Of a stretch of DNA of 64,000 bases, positions 57,430 to 64,000 are shown piece by piece (within the stretch, counting starts at the first letter, position 1; the number at the start of each line of letters is the position of its first letter). The position numbers and the translations under genes were made by a program. This DNA comes from Flavobacterium frigidimaris (GTDB taxonomy: Bacteria > Bacteroidota > Bacteroidia > Flavobacteriales > Flavobacteriaceae). The DNA is taken from the NCBI GenBank assembly GCA_900129595.1, contig FQWG01000008.1, forward strand, positions 62,001-126,000, read 5' to 3'. Under the pieces are notes generated by a model, which was given only the letters and a program-made list of their open reading frames with translations, ran no database searches and was not told the DNA's origin.

Positions 57430-57669
57430 ATGATGGATTTACAAACTAGAAAAATAGAATTTGTACAAGAGTTTTTAAAAATTCAAAGCGAAGAATTGAT
57501 TTCTCAACTTGAAAATTTATTAAACAGAAACAAAAAAGGTTTTGATGATGAAAACTTTTTTACCGCAATGTCAGTTGAGGAATTTAATAATAGAATTGAT
57601 AGATCTGAAGATGATTTTAAAAATGGAAGACACAAAACTACTTCTCAACTTTTGGAAAAATACAAATAA
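57430..57669 (+). CDS. Antitoxin-like protein of a type II toxin-antitoxin pair
   Basis: 79 residues from the ATG at 57430 (MMDLQTRKIEF); a TTG six bases upstream is less likely. Mostly helical and acidic: FVQEFLKIQSEELISQLENLL, then AMSVEEFNNRIDRSEDD and KNGRHKTTSQLLEKYK, as in RelB/ParD-like antitoxins of Bacteroidetes that wrap the toxin with their C-terminus. Its stop overlaps the toxin start by one base. Confidence 0.75.
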   Translation: MMDLQTRKIEFVQEFLKIQSEELISQLENLLNRNKKGFDDENFFTAMSVEEFNNRIDRSEDDFKNGRHKTTSQLLEKYK

Positions 57670-57988
57670 TGAAATTGAAAATTATTTGGTCGCAATTCGC
57701 AGAGAATCAAATTGATGAATTTTATGACTATTACCTTCAAAAAGCAGGAACCAGAATTGCAAAAAAAAAATTATCAAAGAAATAATTTCTGAACCTAACA
57801 AACTTACTAGCAGTACATTTTCTACTCAAATCGAAGATCTTTTAATTGATCGAGAAAACAAGTATCATTATTTAACTTGCAATAACTACAAAATTATTTA
57901 TTGCCTCGATCAAGAAAATAAGCAAATTAAAATCTCTGATGTTTTTGATACTAGACAAAATCCGTTAAAAATTAAACGCACAAAATAG
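57669..57988 (+). pseudogene. ParE/RelE-family toxin gene broken by a frameshift in a poly-A run
   Basis: The first frame (MKLKIIWSQFAENQIDEFYDYY...) runs to a stop just after a run of ten A. The continuing +1 frame encodes the rest of the family (IIKEIISEPNKL, YHYLTCNNYKIIYCLDQ, VFDTRQNPLKIKR) to the TAG at 57986-57988. One more A would restore 106 residues of normal ParE/RelE length. It is a real or apparent inactivation: mutation, slippage-prone phase variation or a sequencing error. The ATG overlaps the antitoxin stop. Confidence 0.8.
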
Positions 57989-58018
57989 ATTTTAAGTAAT
58001 AATACTTACTTCTAAAAT
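57989..58018. terminator. Hairpin with embedded TAAGTA-N4-TACTTA between convergent genes
   Basis: AGATTTTA...TAAAATCT arms (57989-58021 including the edge) enclose TAAGTA-ATAA-TACTTA (57993-58008). It lies between the toxin stop and the fnr-like stop, so a terminator role is likely; the core also matches the nitrate-gene palindrome. Confidence 0.4.
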
Positions 58019-58723
58019 CTAAAAATATTTATGCTCCATAATTTCAGTTCGTAATTCAGGAATAGCCAAAATACCAATTCTCTTTCCCACCGTTTTAATT
58101 AGTGTTTCTTTTTTAAGGCTCGAAAGTATTCGGATCGCTTGTTCTTCAGTAGTTCCCGCAAAATCAGCAATTTCTTTTCTCGAGAGTTCAATGTCAATTA
58201 AACCGTTTACTTGTCCAAATTTGCGATGGATGTACAACAACAAATCAATCACACGCTCACGCACATTCATGTGAGCAATTTTCCGAATGTTATTTTCACT
58301 TTTGTTGAGTTCATCAGCATAAAATAACATTAAAGCATACGTAAATTCAGGAACGGTTTGCAGAATTTCTAACATCGTTTCATTACTAAAATTACACAAA
58401 ACACTATCTTCAAGAGCATAAGCGCCAATCAGATAACGTTTTGAAGTTCCAAATCCGCGAAAACCAATTGTATCGCCGTTTTTCGTCAGACGCACAATTT
58501 GCTCCCGACCGTTTATACCTGTTTTAACCGTTTTTACTTTCCCGCTGCAAATAAAATAAAGCCCTTGTAATGGAGCACCTTCAGTAATAAACTGTTCTGA
58601 TTTTTTACAGACAAAACTCTTCTTCTTCAAAACAAATTGTCTCATTTGCTCTAAGTGCAGGTGTTTTTTGATAAAACAATTTTCATTGATACAGGTATAA
58701 CAAATTGCTGATTCTTCTTTCAT
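58019..58723 (-). CDS. Crp/Fnr-family regulator with N-terminal cysteine cluster
   Basis: 234 residues. An N-terminal C-x2-C-x4-C cluster (CYTCINENC, Cys8, Cys11, Cys16) precedes the cyclic-nucleotide-binding-like beta barrel (about 25-140; GLYFICSGKVKTVKTGING, GDTIGFRGF), a dimer helix, and the winged HTH (about 150-225; LSRKEIADFAGTTEEQAIRIL). Further Cys at 39, 59 and 110. E. coli FNR uses Cys20, 23, 29 and 122 for an O2-labile [4Fe-4S] cluster, so a similar sensor is plausible here though the spacing differs by one. Divergent from the nitrate reductase gene and likely controls the cluster. Confidence 0.92.
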   Translation of the reverse strand: MKEESAICYTCINENCFIKKHLHLEQMRQFVLKKKSFVCKKSEQFITEGAPLQGLYFICSGKVKTVKTGINGREQIVRLTKNGDTIGFRGFGTSKRYLIGAYALEDSVLCNFSNETMLEILQTVPEFTYALMLFYADELNKSENNIRKIAHMNVRERVIDLLLYIHRKFGQVNGLIDIELSRKEIADFAGTTEEQAIRILSSLKKETLIKTVGKRIGILAIPELRTEIMEHKYF

Positions 58724-58778
58724 GAGTCCTCTATTTTATCAGATTAAAATAAATGGGGCGCTGCTCTTTTATTTTAAT

Positions 58779-58836
58779 CAAAAATAGAAAAATAAATTCT
58801 AAAAATAAGTATTAATACGTAAAAATACTTATTTTT
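58779..58836. promoter_or_regulatory. fnr-like / nitrate reductase divergent control region
   Basis: Minus-strand -7 box TATTTTTG (58779-58786) for the fnr-like gene. AAAAATAAGTA-N14-TACTTATTTTT (58801-58836) is a perfect 11-bp inverted repeat, with AAGTA-TTAA-TACGT (58807-58820) and ACGTA-AAAA-TACTT (58817-58830) inside it. The first inner site is centred about 40 bp upstream of the predicted fnr-like transcription start, a classical activator position. No exact -7 box was found for the reductase gene. Confidence 0.5.
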
Positions 58837-58911
58837 ACATAAAACTAAATAAGTGAATTATTTAGAATTCTGCACCAATCAATAATAGTAGTATCCAAAA
58901 AAACAGTTGTA

Positions 58912-61900
58912 ATGCAAAATACCAAAATCAAAACTACCTGTTCGTACTGTGGCGTTGGCTGCGGGATTATCGTCACCAACGATGCTAAAAACGGTGTGAT
59001 GGTAACCGGCGATAAAGACCATCCGGTAAACAAAGGCATGTTGTGTTCTAAGGGAATGAATTTGCATTACGTTGTCAATGATACTTCAGACAGGATTTTA
59101 TATCCTGAAATGCGAGGCAGCAAATCCTATCCGTTAGAGCGTGTGAGCTGGGATACTGCTCTTGATCGCGCTGCTGCTGTTTTTACTTCTATTATAAAAA
59201 AACACGGACCGGACAGCGTTGGTTTTTATATTTCAGGGCAATGTTTAACTGAGGAATATTATCTGGTAAACAAACTCGTAAAAGGCTTTTTGAAAACCAA
59301 TAATATCGACACCAACTCGCGCTTGTGCATGAGTTCTGCCGTAGTAGGTTACAAAAAGACTTTTGGCGAAGACTCTGTACCCATTGCTTACGACGATATT
59401 GAACTGGCGGATACTTTCCTGATTACAGGAGCAAATCCTGCCTGGTGTCATCCCATTTTATTTCGAAGAATTGAAAAACACAAAGAGAAAAATCCAAAAA
59501 CAAAAATCATTGTTATCGATCCAAGGCGAACAGATACGGCTGCTTTTGCCGATTTGCATTTGCAAATTCTTCCCGGAACTGATATTATTTTATATCATGC
59601 CATTGCCAAGCGCATTATCGAAAAAGGATATGTCGACAACGATTTTGTAAAAAATCATGCCGAAAACTTCAAACAATATAAAGACTTAGTCTTAAATACC
59701 TCTTTTGAAAAAGCTTCTAAACTTTGCGGAATTTCTGTAAACGACATTAAACTTGCCGCAGATAGTATCGGAAAAGCAAAAGGATTTATTTCGCTTTGGG
59801 CGATGGGACTTAACCAAAGTGCCGTTGGTGTTGATAAAAATACCGCTTTGCTCAACTTATCCTTATTGACGGGCCAAATTGGCAAACCCGGTTCAGGTCC
59901 TTTCTCTTTGACCGGACAACCGAACGCAATGGGCGGACGTGAAGTGGGCGGAATGGCAACATTACTGGCCGCACACAAAGACATTGCAAATCCAGAACAT
60001 CGCAAAGAAGTAGCTGATTTTTGGGGAGTTGATGAAATCTCAGACCAACCTGGTTTAACCGCAACAGAAATGTTTGAAGCCTTAGAATCAGGAAAAATGA
60101 AAGCGGTCTGGATCATCTGCACCAATCCTATGGTGAGTTTACCTGATTCACGCCGTATCGAAAAAGCGTTGCAAAATGCTAAATTCGTAGTCGTTCAGGA
60201 CATTTCGCACAATGCAGATACCTCAAAATATGCCGACTTATTATTGCCTGCTGCGGGCTGGCTGGAAAAAGAAGGCACAATGACAAATTCAGAACGTCGT
60301 ATTTCGTATTTGCCTAAAGGAATAAATGCTCCCGGAGAAGCACTTCCGGATATTGAGATCTTAATTCGTTTTGCTAAAAAAATGAATTTCGATGGTTTCG
60401 ATTTTAATAGTGCCGAGGAAATCTATAAAGAACATTGCGCGTTAACCAAAAATACTAATATTGACATTTCATTTTTAAATTACCATCGTTTAAGAACCGA
60501 AGGCACTTTTCAATGGCCGGTTCCTGATTATGGACATCCGGGAACTCCACGCCTTTTTACGGATAAAAAATTCTATACACCATCACAGAAAGCCATTTTC
60601 AATTTACCAACCCATATCGAAAATACTTCAGAAGCACCAAGTCCAAAATTTCCATTTATACTAACTACAGGAAGGGTTCGCGACCAATGGCATACGATGA
60701 CGAAAACCGGAAAAGTATCTCGTTTGATGCCCCATACGCCTAGTCCGGTTTTAGAAATCAATCCGATTGATGCTTTTAAAAATGATATAAAAAATGGGGA
60801 TATTGTCGTTGTAACAAGCAAAAACGGAGAAGTTCGTGTAAAAGCAAAAGTAACCGATTCAATCAAAGAAAAAGTAGTTTTTCTGCCCATGCATTGGGGC
60901 AAACAACTCGAAAATGATCTGAACAGAACCAATAATTTAACGAATACAGTTGTCGATCCTGTTTCAAAAGAACCTGATTTCAAATATACTACGGTTGCCA
61001 TTTCCAAATACGTAAAGCCTTTTCAAAAAATCGTCATTGTAGGTGCCGGAGCAGCAGCTTTCCGATTCATTCAAAACTATCGTGAATTCAATACAACCGA
61101 TGAAATAATTGTCTTCTCGAATGAAGTAAACCCGTTTTACAATCGCGTTTTGCTTCCGGAATATATGACGGGGGAATTTACGTGGGAACAACTTTTAAAA
61201 GTAAAAGATGGTGAAGCTTTAAGTAAATTAAAAATTACCATGAAAGCCGGTGTAGCAATTACGAAAATCGATGCCCCTCAAAAAAACGTACTAGACAGTT
61301 TGGGTGAGACACATACTTATGACTCCCTGATCATCGCAACCGGAAGCCGTCCGTTTGTTCCTGAAAATGCCCAACTTCATCTTCCCGGACGTTTTACCGT
61401 AAGACGGAAAGAAGATGCCGATCGTCTAAAAAAACATCTTGACAGCACGAATTTGCCGTCCGAGGAACAACACGTTGTCATTATTGGAGGCGGTTTATTA
61501 GGTTTGGAATTGGCCGCTGCCCTCAAACATAAAAAAGTAAAAACAACCATAATTCAAAGAGCTTCCCGATTGATGGAACGTCAGCTCGATCGGGTCTCAA
61601 GTAAATTATTGGCAGAAGAAGTTCAGCTTCGCGACATTCAGATTTATTTTGATAATGAAGTCAGTACTGTTTTTGAAACCGATAATAAAAATGAAATAGA
61701 AATCGCTTTGAAAAGTGGCCGGATCATTACCGCAAATGCCATCGTTTATACCATTGGAACAATTCCGAATATTGAAATTGCACGCGAAAGCGGACTTGCC
61801 TGCGGACGCGGCGTAAAGGTAAATCAGTATTTACAATCTTCAAATCCTGACATTTATGCTATTGGTGAGATTGCTGAATTTGAAAATAAATTGTTCGGAA

Positions 61901-62430
61901 TCACTTCTGCTGCCGAAGAACAGGCTGATATTTTAGCCAACTTTTTAGCGGGAGATATCAGCAGTTTTTACAAAGGCTCTATTTTAATGAATATTTTAAA
62001 ACTAGAAGACATTAACCTCTGCAGTATTGGCGATTTGACTATTCCTGAAAATGATGATTCTTATGAAGAAATTATTTTTGCCGATTTAAAGAAACGCTAT
62101 TACAAGAAATGCATCGTAAAAGACGATTTGCTTGTTGGGGCCATTTTAATGGGGGATAAAAACGAGTTCGCCGAATTTAAAACCATGATCGAAAGTAAAA
62201 TCGAATTGTCTGATAAGCGAAATACACTGCTAAGAGGAAGCTCAAACGCAAAACCTGTTTTAGGAAAATTAGTCTGTTCCTGCAGTCAGGTAGGAGCCGG
62301 AAATATAGAAGAAGCAATAAAAAGCGGCGTAAACAATTTTACCGATTTGTGCAAAAATACCGGTGCCGGGTTAGGCTGCGGAAGCTGTAAAACAGAAGTA
62401 AAAGAAATACTTGCAAAGTGTAAAATTTAG
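58912..62430 (+). CDS. nasA: Assimilatory nitrate reductase fused to FAD reductase and BFD domain
   Basis: 1172 residues. N-terminal [4Fe-4S] site Cys10, Cys13, Cys17 and Cys45 (CSYCGVGC...LCSKG), molybdopterin oxidoreductase domain (about 60-480; SAVVGYKKTFGEDS, ANPAWCHPI, DPRRTDTA), molybdopterin-dinucleotide-binding domain (about 570-690; TTGRVRDQWHTMT), then a FAD-dependent pyridine nucleotide reductase (about 702-1050; KIVIVGAGAAAFRF, GGGLLGLELAAAL) and a BFD-like [2Fe-2S] domain (about 1120-1172; VCSCSQVGAGNIEEA, GCGSCKTEV). It reduces nitrate to nitrite in the cytosol, and the fusion carries its own electron-input module, replacing a separate NasB-type subunit. No signal peptide. Confidence 0.95.
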   Translation: MQNTKIKTTCSYCGVGCGIIVTNDAKNGVMVTGDKDHPVNKGMLCSKGMNLHYVVNDTSDRILYPEMRGSKSYPLERVSWDTALDRAAAVFTSIIKKHGPDSVGFYISGQCLTEEYYLVNKLVKGFLKTNNIDTNSRLCMSSAVVGYKKTFGEDSVPIAYDDIELADTFLITGANPAWCHPILFRRIEKHKEKNPKTKIIVIDPRRTDTAAFADLHLQILPGTDIILYHAIAKRIIEKGYVDNDFVKNHAENFKQYKDLVLNTSFEKASKLCGISVNDIKLAADSIGKAKGFISLWAMGLNQSAVGVDKNTALLNLSLLTGQIGKPGSGPFSLTGQPNAMGGREVGGMATLLAAHKDIANPEHRKEVADFWGVDEISDQPGLTATEMFEALESGKMKAVWIICTNPMVSLPDSRRIEKALQNAKFVVVQDISHNADTSKYADLLLPAAGWLEKEGTMTNSERRISYLPKGINAPGEALPDIEILIRFAKKMNFDGFDFNSAEEIYKEHCALTKNTNIDISFLNYHRLRTEGTFQWPVPDYGHPGTPRLFTDKKFYTPSQKAIFNLPTHIENTSEAPSPKFPFILTTGRVRDQWHTMTKTGKVSRLMPHTPSPVLEINPIDAFKNDIKNGDIVVVTSKNGEVRVKAKVTDSIKEKVVFLPMHWGKQLENDLNRTNNLTNTVVDPVSKEPDFKYTTVAISKYVKPFQKIVIVGAGAAAFRFIQNYREFNTTDEIIVFSNEVNPFYNRVLLPEYMTGEFTWEQLLKVKDGEALSKLKITMKAGVAITKIDAPQKNVLDSLGETHTYDSLIIATGSRPFVPENAQLHLPGRFTVRRKEDADRLKKHLDSTNLPSEEQHVVIIGGGLLGLELAAALKHKKVKTTIIQRASRLMERQLDRVSSKLLAEEVQLRDIQIYFDNEVSTVFETDNKNEIEIALKSGRIITANAIVYTIGTIPNIEIARESGLACGRGVKVNQYLQSSNPDIYAIGEIAEFENKLFGITSAAEEQADILANFLAGDISSFYKGSILMNILKLEDINLCSIGDLTIPENDDSYEEIIFADLKKRYYKKCIVKDDLLVGAILMGDKNEFAEFKTMIESKIELSDKRNTLLRGSSNAKPVLGKLVCSCSQVGAGNIEEAIKSGVNNFTDLCKNTGAGLGCGSCKTEVKEILAKCKI

Positions 62431-62434
62431 TTTT

Positions 62435-62513
62435 TTTTGTTTCAGGTTTCAAGTTTCAAGTTGTTGGAACGTACAGAAACTTGAAACTAAAAAACTTGAA
62501 ACCTGAAACAAAA
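62435..62513. repeat. 22-bp perfect inverted repeat (GTTTCAGGTTTCAAGTTT family)
   Basis: TTTTGTTTCAGGTTTCAAGT+TT (62435-62456) and its exact inverse (62492-62513) fill the gap between the reductase stop and the next ATG. The right arm ends 4 bp before the ATG at 62517, so it may act as a terminator or block translation of the next gene. Confidence 0.6.
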
Positions 62514-62516
62514 GTT

Positions 62517-63947
62517 ATGGAACTAACAAGATTAATAGTAAAAGGAGGCGTTATTTCGCCGGGTGAATTACGGGAAGTAGTCAATATGGCAATGCATCAG
62601 GGTTTAGATTCGATTTCATTTGGTTCAAGACAAGATATTATTTTTCCAAGCGGATTTAAATCTTTAGATAAAGAAAAACTGGGCAAACATCATTTTGTTT
62701 TTCCGGAAGAAAAAAGCGGCAACAATATTGTTTCTTCGTATGTTTCTACAGATATTTTCAGAAATACCAATTGGCTTACCGGAAACAAATTTTTATATAT
62801 TTTAGAACAGTTTAAAGAACAGCCAAAGCTAAAAGTCAACATCAATGACCCAAAGCAGCAATTAGTTCCCTTATTTACCGGTCACCTTAATTTTATTGCC
62901 TCAGAACACGAAGATTATTGGTATTTATACATTCGTTTGCCTAAATGGCAACGTATGGAAGTATATCCTATTCTAATTTACAGTTGGGATATTGCCCAGT
63001 TTTACTATGAAATCGAAAAAATTACCGCTGAGGAATCAATTGGTATCGACCTGATATTTGCTCTTGTCAGCGAAGCTTTGGATACCAATAACCGAACAAT
63101 TGACAAACCTTTGAATATTCCGTTTTATCCTTTTCCCTATTACGAAGGCATGAACCGAATGGGAATTGATCAATATTGGCTCGGATTATACTGGAGAAAT
63201 AATTTATACAATCTGGATTTCCTGAAAGAAATGTGTGATTTATGTTTCGATTGCAAAATTGGAAAAATATGTATCACGCCCTGGAAATCGTTTATTATAA
63301 AAGGGATTCCAAAAGACAGAAAACTGGAATGGGAAAAGTTCTTAGGTAAAAAAGGAATCAATGTCCGTCATTCTTTATTAGAACTGAATTGGCATTTACC
63401 TGTCGCATCAGAATGGGCTTTAAATCTTAAAACCTTTCTGGTCCGCACACTTGATCAGTTCGACATTAGTACATATGGTTTGACTTTTGGTATCTCTGAG
63501 TACAATCGTGACGGGCATTATTTTACTTCGATCGTAGTCGAAAAAAATGAATTGCCCGCAGCTTTAGAATCCATTAAAATTCGGGATACTTATAATGTAT
63601 TATTTGCAAAAAATTTCGATGCCAATACACGAGAATACGTTGTGCATTCACAAGATATTGATAAACTGGAATTACCAACAATTTTAATTGAATTAAGCCG
63701 AAAGTATTTCGATGAACTCGGAAATTCGATTCCGGAAGCAACAGAAAAGCTACAAAAAAAAGAAAAAAAACAATTAGACATCTATCAATGTCAGGAATGT
63801 TTAACGCTTTACAAATCAGAATACGGAGATGAAAACCAGGGTATCCCGAAAGGTATTTTATTTACTGATTTAGCCGAAACTTATTGCTGTTCGTTATGCG
63901 AAGCGCCTAAAAGCAATTTTAAAATTTTAGAAATTCCTGAGAATTAA
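62517..63947 (+). CDS. Rubredoxin-tailed, sulfite/nitrite-reductase-like electron-transfer protein
   Basis: 476 residues from the ATG at 62517 (MELTRLIVKGG); the ATG at 62481 lies inside the inverted repeat. The first 60 residues resemble the ferredoxin-like half domain of sulfite/nitrite reductases (GGVISPGELREVVNMA, GLDSISFGSRQDIIF). A Cys cluster Cys240, 243, 246 and 252 (CDLCFDCKIGKIC) lacks the C-x5-C/C-x3-C siroheme pattern. The last 50 residues are a rubredoxin domain (YQCQECLTLY, CCSLCEAPK). Probably an electron carrier for nitrate or nitrite reduction; the exact role is unknown. Confidence 0.8.
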   Translation: MELTRLIVKGGVISPGELREVVNMAMHQGLDSISFGSRQDIIFPSGFKSLDKEKLGKHHFVFPEEKSGNNIVSSYVSTDIFRNTNWLTGNKFLYILEQFKEQPKLKVNINDPKQQLVPLFTGHLNFIASEHEDYWYLYIRLPKWQRMEVYPILIYSWDIAQFYYEIEKITAEESIGIDLIFALVSEALDTNNRTIDKPLNIPFYPFPYYEGMNRMGIDQYWLGLYWRNNLYNLDFLKEMCDLCFDCKIGKICITPWKSFIIKGIPKDRKLEWEKFLGKKGINVRHSLLELNWHLPVASEWALNLKTFLVRTLDQFDISTYGLTFGISEYNRDGHYFTSIVVEKNELPAALESIKIRDTYNVLFAKNFDANTREYVVHSQDIDKLELPTILIELSRKYFDELGNSIPEATEKLQKKEKKQLDIYQCQECLTLYKSEYGDENQGIPKGILFTDLAETYCCSLCEAPKSNFKILEIPEN

Positions 63948-64000
63948 ACTGCCTTCTTTCATTAGTATTTTCAGGAGCTAATCCAGCTGTCCGCTATATC
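63948..64000. other. Right edge: start of a possible structured repeat
   Basis: No gene. GGAGCTAATCCAGCTGTCC near 63975 resembles the GGGCTATCC part of the element at 40571-40668, and continues beyond the window. Confidence 0.3.

Noticed and set aside
59655..60125. 156-codon minus-strand frame inside the nitrate reductase gene
   Set aside because: Antisense shadow of a conserved molybdopterin domain.

Overview
This is an AT-rich window from a Bacteroidota genome, most likely Flavobacterium or a close flavobacterial relative. The evidence is SusC/SusD pairs, Bacteroidetes-type promoters (TTG-N18/19-TAnnTTTG), lipoprotein-rich secreted enzymes, the long NagB/PIG-L fusion, and dense intergenic palindromes typical of flavobacterial genomes. 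No phage, plasmid, CRISPR or IS transposase genes are visible.

Region 1 (1-30743, all minus strand) is a large glycan utilisation locus. It starts at the left edge with a truncated SusC and continues with a GH89 alpha-N-acetylglucosaminidase, a BNR/sialidase-like lipoprotein, a complete SusD/SusC pair, GH3, GH92, GH29, GH20, GH2, then GHL10-type, CBM9-like and GH130 genes, an SSS symporter and a second GH92. Two GH92 mannosidases, a cytosolic GH130 phosphorylase, GH20, GH2, GH29 and a sialidase-like protein together fit stepwise trimming of complex N-glycans or related glycoprotein glycans. The product would be a small mannoside (Man-GlcNAc) imported by the symporter and phosphorolysed inside. 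A LytTR response regulator (31363) and a GlcN6P deaminase/PIG-L fusion (nagB, 32317) follow; the latter would feed amino sugars into glycolysis.

Region 2 (34575-46061) is general-purpose: an orphan lipoprotein, four tRNAs (two identical Arg-TCT, Pro-TGG, Ser-GCT), a thiolase, an NlpC/P60 peptidase, a divergent AraC/aldo-keto reductase pair with a well-formed operator, an mdaB-ygiN-like quinone pair, a methyltransferase/LysR divergent pair, a DUF2130 protein and a META-domain lipoprotein. Mobile-looking palindromic repeats fill the gaps.

Region 3 (46351-63947) is a nitrate/nitrite assimilation cluster: nirB, nirD, DUF4202, a NarX-like sensor kinase, a NarL-like regulator, narK with an unusual inserted domain, and an outer-membrane porin. 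After a short insertion (a GRAM-like protein, an exonuclease-family remnant, a methyltransferase and a toxin-antitoxin pair whose toxin is frameshifted) come a cysteine-rich Crp/Fnr regulator, a giant nitrate reductase fused to a FAD/[2Fe-2S] reductase, and a rubredoxin-tailed protein. A recurring palindrome A(A/C)GTA-N4-TAC(T/G)T, with FNR-box geometry, lies upstream of nirB, narK and the fnr/nitrate reductase promoter region and probably defines the regulon.
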